Of a DNA stretch of 47,835 nt, positions 32,318-41,223 are shown piece after piece (within the stretch, counting starts at the first letter, position 1; every line of letters starts with the position of its first letter). This DNA is from an uncultured Bacteroides sp. (lineage in GTDB: Bacteria > Bacteroidota > Bacteroidia > Bacteroidales > Bacteroidaceae), in assembly GCF_958445495.1 (NCBI RefSeq), contig NZ_CAUCSQ010000035.1:1-47835 (forward strand). The letters are read 5' to 3'. A model generated the notes under the pieces. The model worked only from the letters and a program-made list of their open reading frames with translations, did no database searches and was not told the origin of the DNA. The position numbers were made by a program, and so were the translations under genes.

Positions 32318-34519
32318 ATGGTAAAAAAGACTTTTCCCGTGCTCAACATGCATTGTGCGGGATGTGCAAATAACGTAGAAAGGACAGTAAGGAAATTACC
32401 GGGAGTCATTGAGGCTTCCGTAAATTTTGCCGCCAATACATTGGCGGTTTCTTATCAGGGCGATAAGCTGACTCCCGGAGAGATACGTGCGGCAGTGCTT
32501 GCGGCGGGTTATGATTTGATTATAGAGGAGAACCGCAAGGAAGAGCGCCGGATGGAGGAGCAGCATAAACAGTATCTTCGCCTGAAAAGGAAAGTGGTGG
32601 GGGCATGGATTCTGGTGGTTCCTCTGCTTGTTTTCTCAATGGTATGGATGCATGTGCCATACTCTAACGAGATTCAGTTGGTGCTGGCTGTTCCCGTATT
32701 GCTTTTTTTCGGCAGCGACTTTTATACAGGGGCCTGGAAGCAGTTGAAAATGGGGCGGAGCAATATGGATACGCTGGTTGCGTTAAGTACTTCCATCGCT
32801 TTTCTTTTCAGTTTGTTCAATACTCTTTTCCCCGGTTTCTGGTATTCCCGCGGACTGGAACCTCATGTTTATTATGAGGCTTCTGCAGTGATTGTCGCCT
32901 TTGTCCTGACAGGGAAGCTGATGGAGGAGCGTGCCAAGGGGAACACTTCGGCAGCTATTCGCAAGCTGATGGGGATGCAGCCTAAGACGGCCCGTGTCTT
33001 GCGCAAGGGAGTGGAAGAGGAGATTCTGATTGAGCAGTTGCAGGCGGGTGACTTGGTGATTGTTCGTCCGGGAGAGCAGATTCCCGTAGACGGTAAGTTG
33101 TCTGAAGGGGATTCGTTTGTAGACGAGAGTATGATTAGCGGTGAACCTGTTCCGGTGGAAAAGAAGAAAGGGGATAAGGTTCTTGCAGGTACTATCAATC
33201 AACGCGGGTCATTTATTATTGATGCCGCGCAGGTGGGCGGCGAGACGGTGTTGGCACGTATTATCCGTATGGTACAGGAGGCGCAGGGCAGTAAGGCTCC
33301 GGTGCAGCGCATTGTCGACCGCATTACGGGTATTTTCGTTCCTGTTGTGCTGGGGATTGCCGTTCTGACACTTGTCCTGTGGATTGTTATCGGCGGTGGC
33401 GAATATATTTCTTACGGAATAATGTCGGCTGTGTCTGTGCTTGTGATTGCTTGTCCGTGCGCTTTGGGGCTTGCGACGCCTACTGCGTTGATGGTAGGCA
33501 TCGGCAAGGCTGCCGGCCAGCATATCTTGATAAAAGATGCGCTGGCATTGGAGCAGATGCGTAAGATTGATGTGGTGGCGTTGGATAAGACCGGTACGCT
33601 GACCGAGGGACATCCTACTGCTACCGGATGGTTGTGGGCGCAACCGCAGGAGACTTATTTCAAGGATGTGCTCTTGGCTGCGGAATTGAAATCGGAGCAT
33701 CCGCTTGCCGGTGCGATTGTCTTTGCTCTTCAAGAAGAGGAAAAGATAAAACCTGCAATGCTGGATAGTTTCGAGAGTATCACGGGAAAGGGGGTAAAGG
33801 TTTCTTACCGGGGACATACTTATTGGGTGGGCAGCCATAAGCTTCTGAAAGATTTTAGTGCGACGGTGAGTGATGTGATGGCCGACATGCTGGTTCATTA
33901 TGAATCGGCGGGTAACGGTATCATCTATTTCGGACGTGAGAATACGCTGTTGGCCATTATCGCCGTGACTGATCCGGTGAAAGCCACATCTGCCGAGGCT
34001 GTGAAGGAGTTGAAGCGTCTGGGCATTGATATATGCATGCTTACCGGCGACGGGCAGCGGACTGCTCTTGCCGTCTCTTCCCGTCTGGGCATTGAACGTT
34101 TTGTTGCCGACGCTTTGCCTGACGATAAGGCTGATTTTATACGTGAGTTACAGTTGCAGGGAAAGAAAGTGGCTATGGTGGGCGACGGCATCAATGACTC
34201 GCAGGCTTTGGCATTGGCGGATGTCAGCATCGCTATGGGAAAAGGTACGGACATCGCCATGGATGTTGCTATGGTGACTTTGATGACTTCCGATTTATTG
34301 TTGCTTCCTAAGGCTTTCCAACTGTCAAAACAGACTGTGAGGCTGATTCACCAGAATCTTTTCTGGGCATTTATCTATAATTTGATAGGCATTCCCATTG
34401 CTGCCGGTATCTTGTTCCCGTTAAACGGTTTGTTGTTAAGCCCGATGTTGGCAAGCGCCGCTATGGCTTTTTCCAGTGTGAGCGTGGTACTCAATTCGTT
34501 AAGCCTGGGAAAGAGATGA
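32318..34519 (+). CDS. copA: Copper-translocating P1B-type ATPase
   Basis: Inner membrane ATPase that exports Cu(I). It has an N-terminal HMA domain with Cys13 and Cys16 (NMHCAGC), eight predicted membrane segments, the CPC ion motif at Cys379-Pro-Cys381 (IACPCALGLATP), the phosphorylated Asp423 in DKTGTLTEG, the HP motif in SEHPLAGAI, and MVGDGINDSQALA. At 733 aa it is full length. CPC plus one HMA fits the copper class P1B-1. It is the last gene of the metal locus. Confidence 0.94.
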   Translation: MVKKTFPVLNMHCAGCANNVERTVRKLPGVIEASVNFAANTLAVSYQGDKLTPGEIRAAVLAAGYDLIIEENRKEERRMEEQHKQYLRLKRKVVGAWILVVPLLVFSMVWMHVPYSNEIQLVLAVPVLLFFGSDFYTGAWKQLKMGRSNMDTLVALSTSIAFLFSLFNTLFPGFWYSRGLEPHVYYEASAVIVAFVLTGKLMEERAKGNTSAAIRKLMGMQPKTARVLRKGVEEEILIEQLQAGDLVIVRPGEQIPVDGKLSEGDSFVDESMISGEPVPVEKKKGDKVLAGTINQRGSFIIDAAQVGGETVLARIIRMVQEAQGSKAPVQRIVDRITGIFVPVVLGIAVLTLVLWIVIGGGEYISYGIMSAVSVLVIACPCALGLATPTALMVGIGKAAGQHILIKDALALEQMRKIDVVALDKTGTLTEGHPTATGWLWAQPQETYFKDVLLAAELKSEHPLAGAIVFALQEEEKIKPAMLDSFESITGKGVKVSYRGHTYWVGSHKLLKDFSATVSDVMADMLVHYESAGNGIIYFGRENTLLAIIAVTDPVKATSAEAVKELKRLGIDICMLTGDGQRTALAVSSRLGIERFVADALPDDKADFIRELQLQGKKVAMVGDGINDSQALALADVSIAMGKGTDIAMDVAMVTLMTSDLLLLPKAFQLSKQTVRLIHQNLFWAFIYNLIGIPIAAGILFPLNGLLLSPMLASAAMAFSSVSVVLNSLSLGKR

Positions 34520-34596
34520 ATAAACGGCAGCCTTGACTTGATATGCCTGAGGGGGCATCTTTGTTTTCAACGGTTACCTGTTTTTGAATTCCGGAA

Positions 34597-35436
34597 CTAT
34601 CTGTTTCTGAATTCCAGAGGTGTCATTCCTACATATCGCTTGAAATATTTGCCGAAGAAGGAGGCGCTGGGGAAATTTAGGGAATAGGCTATTTCCTGAA
34701 TAGTCATGTTGGTCCCTTTCAGCTTGGCTTTGGCATCCATAATGACGATATAGGCAATGGTGTCCAGCACGCTTTTGCCTGTGACTTCTCTCACCGTCGT
34801 GCTTAGGTGCTGGAGGGAGATTCCCAGTCGGGCAGCGTAGAATTGGGCATGGCGTTCTTCTTTATAATGTTTGGTGACAGCCTGAATCAGTTTCCTGCAA
34901 ATCTCTCTTTTCCGATTCGAGCCGTTGTGTTCTCCCGAATAGTTACGGTATATCAGCCGGATACTTGTCAGGATGGTCTGGAGCGATAATTCCACAAGTT
35001 CCGGGTCCATTTTGAAGTTCTCGTTACAACTTGTGCGGGAGAGTAAAGCGAAGTAATCTTTCAGGTAACTTGCTATTTCTTCGGTGAGCGGCACTACCGG
35101 CTGCTCAATAAGTTTGGGGTAGGCGTTCCCGATGTTTTTCATCAGGTTGATCCGTCCGGTACAATGGGCGGAGAAGCCGGCAAAACAGAGGCAGACTTTT
35201 TCTGTCTTCTCGCGGAATTGGATAATTGTTCCGGGTAGTAATGTAATCAGGTCATTCGGGCGAATTTCATAGTCGAGCAGGTTGATGGAGGCTTTCATAG
35301 AGCCTTCCGTGCAGATGGCGACAATACAGGCCTGCAACCGGCAGGATTGTTTGTAGATGTTCAGAATGTCTTCCGTGACGTTCATCCATGCTAGTACTTC
35401 AGTAGGCAGGTCTACTTGTGGAAAGTCCATTTTCAT
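34597..35436 (-). CDS. AraC family transcriptional regulator
   Basis: A 279-aa regulator with an N-terminal cupin-like sensing part (DYEIRPNDLITLLPGTIIQFRE) and a C-terminal AraC DNA-binding domain: first helix-turn-helix around FYAARLGISLQHLSTTVREVTGKS, second around TIQEIAYSLNFPSASFFGKYFKRYVGMTPLEFR. It starts at MKMDFPQVD; the earlier in-frame ATG at 35472 lies upstream of the promoter box. It is convergent with copA and divergent from lipB, with overlapping promoter regions, so either could be a target. The ligand is unknown. Confidence 0.9.
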   Translation of the reverse strand: MKMDFPQVDLPTEVLAWMNVTEDILNIYKQSCRLQACIVAICTEGSMKASINLLDYEIRPNDLITLLPGTIIQFREKTEKVCLCFAGFSAHCTGRINLMKNIGNAYPKLIEQPVVPLTEEIASYLKDYFALLSRTSCNENFKMDPELVELSLQTILTSIRLIYRNYSGEHNGSNRKREICRKLIQAVTKHYKEERHAQFYAARLGISLQHLSTTVREVTGKSVLDTIAYIVIMDAKAKLKGTNMTIQEIAYSLNFPSASFFGKYFKRYVGMTPLEFRNR

Positions 35437-35461
35437 TGTTGTGTTAGTTATATTCGGCTGA

Positions 35462-35469
35462 CAAATGTA
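35462..35469 (-). promoter_or_regulatory. -7 promoter box of the AraC regulator
   Basis: TACATTTG on the minus strand fits TAnnTTTG, about 25 nt before the ATG at 35436. It lies only 20 bp from the lipB -7 box on the other strand, so the two promoters face away from each other and share DNA. Confidence 0.65.
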
Positions 35470-35489
35470 CACATTTTCTTTTTATTTCT

Positions 35490-35497
35490 TATCTTTG
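35490..35497 (+). promoter_or_regulatory. -7 promoter box 5 nt before the lipB start codon
   Basis: TATCTTTG, then TTTTT, then the ATG at 35503. It predicts a leaderless lipB mRNA and rules out the longer open frame that begins at 35416. Confidence 0.65.
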
Positions 35498-35502
35498 TTT
35501 TT

Positions 35503-36186
35503 ATGAAAACAGTTTTTGTCGATTGGAGTCTGATACCGTATGCCGAAGCATGGAAACGGCAGACGGAATGGTTTGACGGGGTTGTCCGGGCGAAGGCGCA
35601 AGGAGAGCCTTATGAGAACCGTATTATCATGTGTGAGCATCCTCACGTCTATACTTTGGGGCGCAGCGGAAAAGAGAATAACATGTTGCTGGACGACAGA
35701 CAGTTGGAGGCGATTCATGCCACCCTTTACCATATTGACCGGGGAGGGGATATAACGTATCATGGTCCCGGACAGTTGGTTTGCTATCCGATATTGAATC
35801 TGGAGGATTTCCGGTTGGGGTTGAAAGAATATGTTCATTTATTGGAGGAGGCGGTGATACGTGTCTGCTCTTCTTACGGCATCGGGGCGGGACGTCTGGA
35901 AAAGGCGACTGGTGTCTGGCTGGAGGGGGATACGCCGCGCGCGCGTAAGATTTGTGCGATAGGGGTGAGGAGCAGCCATTATGTGACTATGCACGGCCTT
36001 GCCCTGAATGTAAATACGGATTTACGCTATTTCAGTTATATCCATCCTTGCGGATTTATTGATAAAGGCGTCACTTCTCTTCGTCAGGAATTGAAACGCG
36101 ATGTGCCTATGGACGAAGTGAAGCGGCGCCTTGAGGATGAGCTTAGAACACTATTCCGATGCCAAGTTGCCAGGTACGGTGCATGA
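35503..36186 (+). CDS. lipB: Lipoyl(octanoyl) transferase
   Basis: Moves octanoate from acyl carrier protein to lipoyl domains, the first step of lipoate synthesis; the glycine cleavage H protein and 2-oxoacid dehydrogenases are its targets. The family signatures are HPHVYTLGRSG and GGDITYHGPGQLVCYPI. The catalytic pair is Lys149 (ARKICAIGVRSS) and Cys183 (IHPCGFIDKGVTSL). It has 227 residues. Its last 44 bp overlap the end of the convergent porQ gene. Confidence 0.96.
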   Translation: MKTVFVDWSLIPYAEAWKRQTEWFDGVVRAKAQGEPYENRIIMCEHPHVYTLGRSGKENNMLLDDRQLEAIHATLYHIDRGGDITYHGPGQLVCYPILNLEDFRLGLKEYVHLLEEAVIRVCSSYGIGAGRLEKATGVWLEGDTPRARKICAIGVRSSHYVTMHGLALNVNTDLRYFSYIHPCGFIDKGVTSLRQELKRDVPMDEVKRRLEDELRTLFRCQVARYGA

Positions 36187-37072
36187 AACACTCTTTGCCT
36201 GCCAGTGCATAGGAGAAATCGGCGCGTATCGGCCAGAAGTTTATCCCGCAGCCTACAGTCCCGTAATTCCCGATTCCTTTGTCTTTATCTCCGAAATGGT
36301 ATCCTGCACGGGCCACTCCGTATTTCAGGAAGTTGTATTCGGCTCCGATACCTGCCTGGAGATGGCGGATTTCGGAAGGAAGCAGATAATTGAAATCGAG
36401 GGCTACCTGCAGCCGGTTCTCCATACTGAACGGTAGGTCGATGGCTCCTCCCAGTCCAAGCGTGGCGGGCAGTTTATATCCGTCGAGCTTCTTCCCTAAA
36501 TTGGCAGCTTGAAAGCCGATGCTCCATGAAGCCATTTCATCCAGAAGAGCCATGTTGCGGTGGTATGTGGCGCCGAAATCCAGGCACAACGAGTTCTTGC
36601 TGTCTGCATCCTGCCAGGCTTTGGTATGTAAATATCTGAATGTCAGCGAGACGGATAAGTTCTTTGCTATGTTTCTGAAATATCCGGCTTCCAAATCCCA
36701 TATATAGGGACGGAAAGTGTCTCCGCCGATGTTTTGTTCCGGGTCTTTGAAATGACGGAAACCGGCTGTAAACCCGTGATTCCCTTCTCTTCCGATTTTA
36801 TAGAAAACGGATGCGCTGTGCATCGCGAAATCTTTGTTGATACCAGCGTATGAATAACTTGCCCCCATTACCTCTTGCGAAAATGCAATGGTGGAAGCAT
36901 TATGGAAAATAGCCGTGCTTCCGTTGTCGGTGACAGCTAGTCCCGTACCTGCCATACCCGCCGATTGGGCGTCTGGAGCAAGCTCCAGAAAATAGGCGTT
37001 TGCCCCTTCCTGTGCTCCGAGAAATCCGGGCAACAGGCATGAAGCGAGAAGGAAATGTTTAAGTTGTTTCAT
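36143..37072 (-). CDS. porQ: PorQ-like type IX secretion outer membrane protein
   Basis: A 309-aa outer membrane protein with signal peptide (MKQLKHFLLASCLLPGFLGA) and a FadL/PorV-like barrel. The pattern ELAPDAQSAGMAGTGLAVTDNGSTAIFHNAS is the N-terminus of the PorQ/PorV family, and the chain ends in LGIGIVF. PorQ is an accessory of the type IX secretion system, although many gut Bacteroides lack the full system, so its role here is unsure. It lies 2 nt after the esterase-amidase gene and overlaps the end of lipB by 44 bp. Confidence 0.82.
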   Translation of the reverse strand: MKQLKHFLLASCLLPGFLGAQEGANAYFLELAPDAQSAGMAGTGLAVTDNGSTAIFHNASTIAFSQEVMGASYSYAGINKDFAMHSASVFYKIGREGNHGFTAGFRHFKDPEQNIGGDTFRPYIWDLEAGYFRNIAKNLSVSLTFRYLHTKAWQDADSKNSLCLDFGATYHRNMALLDEMASWSIGFQAANLGKKLDGYKLPATLGLGGAIDLPFSMENRLQVALDFNYLLPSEIRHLQAGIGAEYNFLKYGVARAGYHFGDKDKGIGNYGTVGCGINFWPIRADFSYALAGKECFMHRTWQLGIGIVF

Positions 37073-37074
37073 AA

Positions 37075-38631
37075 TCAGTTGTTTTTAGAATGAGACATCC
37101 GGACAACACGTATGCCTGTCCACGATTTATTGTTGTTGAGCATATAAGTGAGAGGCTTGCTGCTGACGACAACCTTTCCCAATGTGGAGGAAGCATGCAG
37201 CAGGTGTAGCTTTCCGTTTACGTAATTGGCTATTCCTACATGGGCTATGTCCAGTCCGGGAAGCTTTGTGGTGATAGCGATAATGTCTCCGTTCATAATC
37301 CAGGACAGACCGTTCTCCGGCAATTCGTTTTTCGGCAGCCAATATACGGTTTTTCCGGATAATGTCTTTTCCCGTTCGGCCATCCGTGTTATATTTTCCG
37401 GCGAACCGGCCAGTTTTTTATATTTTCCGGGATGTCCGGACATATACGAAAGGGCCAGTTTCGAGTTGTTGGCGGTGTTCCCGGCTGTGATATCGGTAAG
37501 GAAACCGTGACGGATTCCGTTGTCAATCCAGTCGGAAGTATAGTGCAGCCTAGAAGCATATCCGTCGATAATGCCGTCCCGGTAACGTATTTTTCTCAGG
37601 TTGTCGGCAAAAGATGAACCGAGAGCCTGTGCCAGGGTATATTCCACAAATGTGAGGCAATCTACCTCTTGGGTGTTGATGACCAGTTGCTCCGTTTCAC
37701 CTTTATCCAACGTGTTGGCGACGTATTTGGTTCCCAAGTAAGACTTTCCTATTCTTATCATCGGTTCGGGCTCTTGGGGAAATACTATGCCTTCCCGTAA
37801 CCATTTTTCCAGTTCCTGCGTCCATTGCTGTTTGTATTTGAAACTGTCACGGAATCCCCAGCCATGTCCTCCGGTCGGGTAGACATGCAGGGAGGCCGGT
37901 ACTTTGTTTTTTTGCAGGGCGAGGTAATAGTCCACCCCGTTGGAGGGCGGTACGGAACCGTCGTCTGAAGAAAGGACGATGAAAGCCTGGGGAGTGTCGG
38001 AAGTAACTTGCAGTTCATTCGAGAACTTCCGTATCAGTTCCGGGGCGGGATTCTCGCCGAGCAATGCGTTACGTGAGCCTCCGTGAGTATTCTGCTGCAT
38101 GGTTACTACCGGGTAAAGCAGGATTTGGAAGTCCGGACGTGTTTCCCAATCATAGTGCGTGGCGAGAGTGGATGCCAGGTGTCCTCCGGCGGATGCTCCC
38201 ATGATACCTATCTTGTAAGGGTCGATATTCCATTCCCCGGCATGCTGGCGCACCAGGCGGACGGCTTTCCGGGCGTCCGTCAGAGGAACGTCGCTATGTC
38301 CGTTCGGCATCCGGTATTTCAGTACGATGTACGTAATCCCTTGTCCGCAAAACCACGGCGCCATGTCATGACCTTCGTGGTCTACGGCGAGGCGTCCGTA
38401 ACCGCCTCCGGGACACATGATGACAGCCATCCCGTTCGGCTGTTCCGGATGGTAGACGGTTATTGTGGGATGTGTGACATTGCTGATTCGGTGAGGAGAC
38501 AATTCCTGTTCGTCACCGGTCAGTCCGTTGGAGTTCGGAGCGCCGTCGGGCCACAAAGGCAACTCGACGGGCTGTTGTGCGAATACCGTTACAGTCATAA
38601 GCGATACTATGAAGGATAGTATTTTCCTCAT
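37075..38631 (-). CDS. Exported fusion: alpha/beta hydrolase (esterase) plus DUF1460 amidase-like domain
   Basis: A 518-aa two-domain protein with a signal peptide (MRKILSFIVSLMTVTVFAQ). Residues of about 20-285 form an esterase/lipase-type alpha/beta hydrolase with CPGGGYG as the oxyanion loop, Ser147 in MGASAGG, an acid near Asp224 (SSDDGSVPP) and His256 (PTGGHGWG). Residues of about 290-515 match DUF1460, an NlpC/P60-like fold with Cys325 (VDCLTFVEYTLA) and His464 (DIAHVGIANY), proposed to act as a muramoyl-alanine amidase. It lies between an oligopeptide transporter and PorQ with gaps of 5 and 2 nt. It may deacylate and cut cell-wall fragments in the periplasm. Confidence 0.85.
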   Translation of the reverse strand: MRKILSFIVSLMTVTVFAQQPVELPLWPDGAPNSNGLTGDEQELSPHRISNVTHPTITVYHPEQPNGMAVIMCPGGGYGRLAVDHEGHDMAPWFCGQGITYIVLKYRMPNGHSDVPLTDARKAVRLVRQHAGEWNIDPYKIGIMGASAGGHLASTLATHYDWETRPDFQILLYPVVTMQQNTHGGSRNALLGENPAPELIRKFSNELQVTSDTPQAFIVLSSDDGSVPPSNGVDYYLALQKNKVPASLHVYPTGGHGWGFRDSFKYKQQWTQELEKWLREGIVFPQEPEPMIRIGKSYLGTKYVANTLDKGETEQLVINTQEVDCLTFVEYTLAQALGSSFADNLRKIRYRDGIIDGYASRLHYTSDWIDNGIRHGFLTDITAGNTANNSKLALSYMSGHPGKYKKLAGSPENITRMAEREKTLSGKTVYWLPKNELPENGLSWIMNGDIIAITTKLPGLDIAHVGIANYVNGKLHLLHASSTLGKVVVSSKPLTYMLNNNKSWTGIRVVRMSHSKNN

Positions 38632-38636
38632 TTTAC

Positions 38637-40625
38637 TTATTTAACTTTCATTGAAGCCTTGATGAAATATGTAATCAACAATGCATAAGCGCCTAATGCC
38701 AACACTTCAGACCAAGTATTGTTCAACCATGTTTCATTGACAAGATTGACGCCTCCGAACCGCATAGCAGCACTGATTACTCCCATCAGCGCTCCTCCGG
38801 CAATGAATCCGGACGCCAGCAACGTACCCTTTTCTCCTCTTTCCGTATTCAATGCCGCGTCTTTGCTGCGGGATGTGACATACCAGTTGATGGCGCCACC
38901 CACCACCAGCGGCACGTTTAGTTCCAGCGGGATAAACATTCCCAGTGCGAAAGCCAGTGCGGGGATATTGCAGAGAGTTAGGACAATGGCTAGCAGAGCG
39001 CCGATGCCGTACAACAGCCAGGGGGCGCCGACGCCGCTCATTAACGGTTCGATGACCGCCGCCATTGCATTGGCTTGCGGAGCTGCCAGCGCACCGCTTG
39101 TAAATCCGTATGTTTTGTTCAGGATTATCATTACACCGCCTACGGTTGCAGCCGATACGACAGTTCCCAGGAATTTCCATGTCTCCTGTTTGGCCGGAGT
39201 GCTTCCCAGCCAGTAACCGATTTTCAGGTCGGTGATAAAACCGCCGGCCATTGACAATGCCGTACACACCACACCGCCCATGACAAGTGCGGCAACCATT
39301 CCCGACGGACCTTTCAGCCCTACGGCTACCATTACCACGGAGGCCAGAATCAGTGTCATCAATGTCATTCCCGATACGGGATTTGTGCCGACGATTGCAA
39401 TTGCGTTAGCCGCTACCGTGGTGAACAGGAAGGATATACCGGCAACTAACAGAATGGCTACCGACGTATGTACCAGGTTTCCCTGCATCACATCGAAATA
39501 GAAGAAAAGCACGATTAGTATCAGGGTGATAATGGAACCGATTGCAATGATTTTCATCGACAAGTCCCGTTGAGTGCGGATAATGTTTTTTTCCACATTA
39601 CCCTTGCCACCCATTTCTTTGGCCGCCAGCCCCACGGCGCTCTTGATGATTCCCCAAGAACGGATAATGCCGATTACACCCGCCATGGCAATACCGCCGA
39701 TACCGATACTTTTGGCGTAATATTTGAATATCTCTTCCGGACTCATCATGCCCACGGTGGAGGTCACCTCCGGATTCCACGCATTCAACACGCTGTCTCC
39801 CCAGATAGCGGACATGCCTGGAATGATGAGCCACCACACAGCCAATGAACCGGCACAAATGATGGAGGCATATTTCAATCCTACAATATATCCCAGACCG
39901 AGCACCGCCGCCCCGGTATTGACTTTGAATACCAGCTTTGCCTTTTCTGCCAACATCTCTCCGGCGCCGCACACACGTGTGGTGAAGTTCTCGTTCCACC
40001 AGCCGAAGGTGGCGACGATGAAGTCATACAATCCGCCAATCATGCCTGCCATTAACAACGGTTTGGCCTGACTGCCGCCTTTTGCTCCCGAAATCAATAC
40101 CTGAGTGGTGGCGGTTGCTTCCGGGAAAGGGTATTTGCCGTGCATGTCGCTGACGAAATACTTCCGGAAGGGAATCAGGAACAAAATGCCCAGTACGCCG
40201 CCCAATAGCGAACTGATGAATACCTGCATGAAAGTGACCGTCATATCGGGATACTTGGCTTGAAGGATATAGAGGGCGGGGAGGGTAAAGATTGCTCCGG
40301 CGACAATTACGCCCGAACAAGCCCCTATCGACTGGATAATCACATTTTCCCCTAATGCGTTTTTCCGTTTTGCAGCTCCGGAGACTCCTACGGCAATGAT
40401 TGCAATCGGGATGGCCGCTTCGAATACCTGGCCGACCTTCAAGCCCAGATAGGCGGCGGCAGCCGAAAAAAGGATTGCCATGGCGATACCCCATGCCACT
40501 GACCAGATGTTAACCTCCGGGTAGCTTTTCGAGGGAGCCATCAACGGGTTGTACACTTCTCCGGGTTTCAACTCCCTGAACGCATTTTCGGGCAATCCGG
40601 TGAATTTGTCTTCTTCTTGTTTCAT
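38637..40625 (-). CDS. OPT family oligopeptide transporter
   Basis: A 662-aa inner membrane transporter of the OPT superfamily with about 14-16 hydrophobic segments. The N-terminal YNPLMAPSKSYPEVNIWSVAWGI and the glycine-rich segments (AYLGLKVGQVFEAAIPIAII, GKYPFPEATATTQVLISG) are typical of the bacterial branch. Likely substrates are small peptides taken up with protons; some OPT members carry metal chelates. It heads a tight minus-strand operon with the esterase-DUF1460 and PorQ genes. A near-match box (TTACTTTG) lies about 45 nt upstream. Confidence 0.94.
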   Translation of the reverse strand: MKQEEDKFTGLPENAFRELKPGEVYNPLMAPSKSYPEVNIWSVAWGIAMAILFSAAAAYLGLKVGQVFEAAIPIAIIAVGVSGAAKRKNALGENVIIQSIGACSGVIVAGAIFTLPALYILQAKYPDMTVTFMQVFISSLLGGVLGILFLIPFRKYFVSDMHGKYPFPEATATTQVLISGAKGGSQAKPLLMAGMIGGLYDFIVATFGWWNENFTTRVCGAGEMLAEKAKLVFKVNTGAAVLGLGYIVGLKYASIICAGSLAVWWLIIPGMSAIWGDSVLNAWNPEVTSTVGMMSPEEIFKYYAKSIGIGGIAMAGVIGIIRSWGIIKSAVGLAAKEMGGKGNVEKNIIRTQRDLSMKIIAIGSIITLILIVLFFYFDVMQGNLVHTSVAILLVAGISFLFTTVAANAIAIVGTNPVSGMTLMTLILASVVMVAVGLKGPSGMVAALVMGGVVCTALSMAGGFITDLKIGYWLGSTPAKQETWKFLGTVVSAATVGGVMIILNKTYGFTSGALAAPQANAMAAVIEPLMSGVGAPWLLYGIGALLAIVLTLCNIPALAFALGMFIPLELNVPLVVGGAINWYVTSRSKDAALNTERGEKGTLLASGFIAGGALMGVISAAMRFGGVNLVNETWLNNTWSEVLALGAYALLITYFIKASMKVK

Positions 40626-40677
40626 AGTTTTATAATTTGCTAATGTGTCAATTTACGTATTTGTCTTCAAAGTAAAC

Positions 40678-40709
40678 AAAAAAAAAGGAGAACCGAAAGA
40701 TTCTCCTTT
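40678..40709 (-). terminator. Rho-independent terminator after the DUF1573 gene
   Basis: On the minus strand AAAGGAGAA (40709-40701) pairs with TTCTCCTTT (40692-40684) around an 8-nt loop and runs into further T residues to 40678. It lies 20 nt past the DUF1573 stop. Confidence 0.88.
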
Positions 40710-40729
40710 ATGTTGTGCCCTATTTTTTC

Positions 40730-41125
40730 TTATTTGGCGTCTTTGGCTACCATATCGCCTTCGATATATAACCTTATCATTTCTGTTTTGGCGTTGGTGC
40801 GCAAGGTGATGGACTTCTTGAAATGTCCCGGATACTTGCCTGTTCCGTTATAAGTCACCTTAATCGTGCCTTTTTTGCCCGGCATGACGGGTTCTTTCGT
40901 ATATTCGGGCACGGTACATCCGCATGAAGCCACTGCCTGGTGGATTACCACAGGAGCATCGCCGATGTTAGTAAAGGTGAACGTACAACTGACTACCGGA
41001 CTGCTCTCGGAGAACTTGCCGAAATCGTGCGTTGTCTTGTCGAACTTAATCTCTGCATTTGTCTGGGCGAATGCAAAACCTGCTCCCATTACTAACATGG
41101 TTATTAAAAAAAGTATTTTTTTCAT
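40730..41125 (-). CDS. DUF1573 domain-containing exported protein
   Basis: A 131-aa protein: signal peptide (MKKILFLITMLVMGAGFAFA) and one DUF1573 Ig-like domain (FDKTTHDFGKFSESSPVVSCTFTF, then GCTVPEYTKEPVMPGKKGTI and GKYPGHFKKSITLRTNA). This small periplasmic or surface domain is very common in Bacteroides and has no known activity. It is a single-gene unit between its own promoter and a terminator. Confidence 0.93.
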   Translation of the reverse strand: MKKILFLITMLVMGAGFAFAQTNAEIKFDKTTHDFGKFSESSPVVSCTFTFTNIGDAPVVIHQAVASCGCTVPEYTKEPVMPGKKGTIKVTYNGTGKYPGHFKKSITLRTNAKTEMIRLYIEGDMVAKDAK

Positions 41126-41154
41126 TTCCTTTTCTTTTTTATGGTTATCAGTGC

Positions 41155-41162
41155 CAAAGGTA
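41155..41162 (-). promoter_or_regulatory. -7 promoter box of the DUF1573 gene
   Basis: TACCTTTG on the minus strand matches TAnnTTTG, with a leader of about 25 nt before the ATG at 41125. Confidence 0.65.
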
Positions 41163-41223
41163 GCGCTTTTTCCCTAAAATATGCCTTATAGAGTGCGAAA
41201 TAGTATTAAACATTTCTCTTTAA

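Noticed and set aside
34543..34558. Terminator after copA (ATGCC/GGCAT)
   Set aside because: The stem is only 5 bp and the T-run is broken, so I could not support it as a terminator.
35416..35502. N-terminal extension of LipB
   Set aside because: It covers the divergent AraC start and both promoters; LipB starts at the ATG 5 nt past the -7 box.
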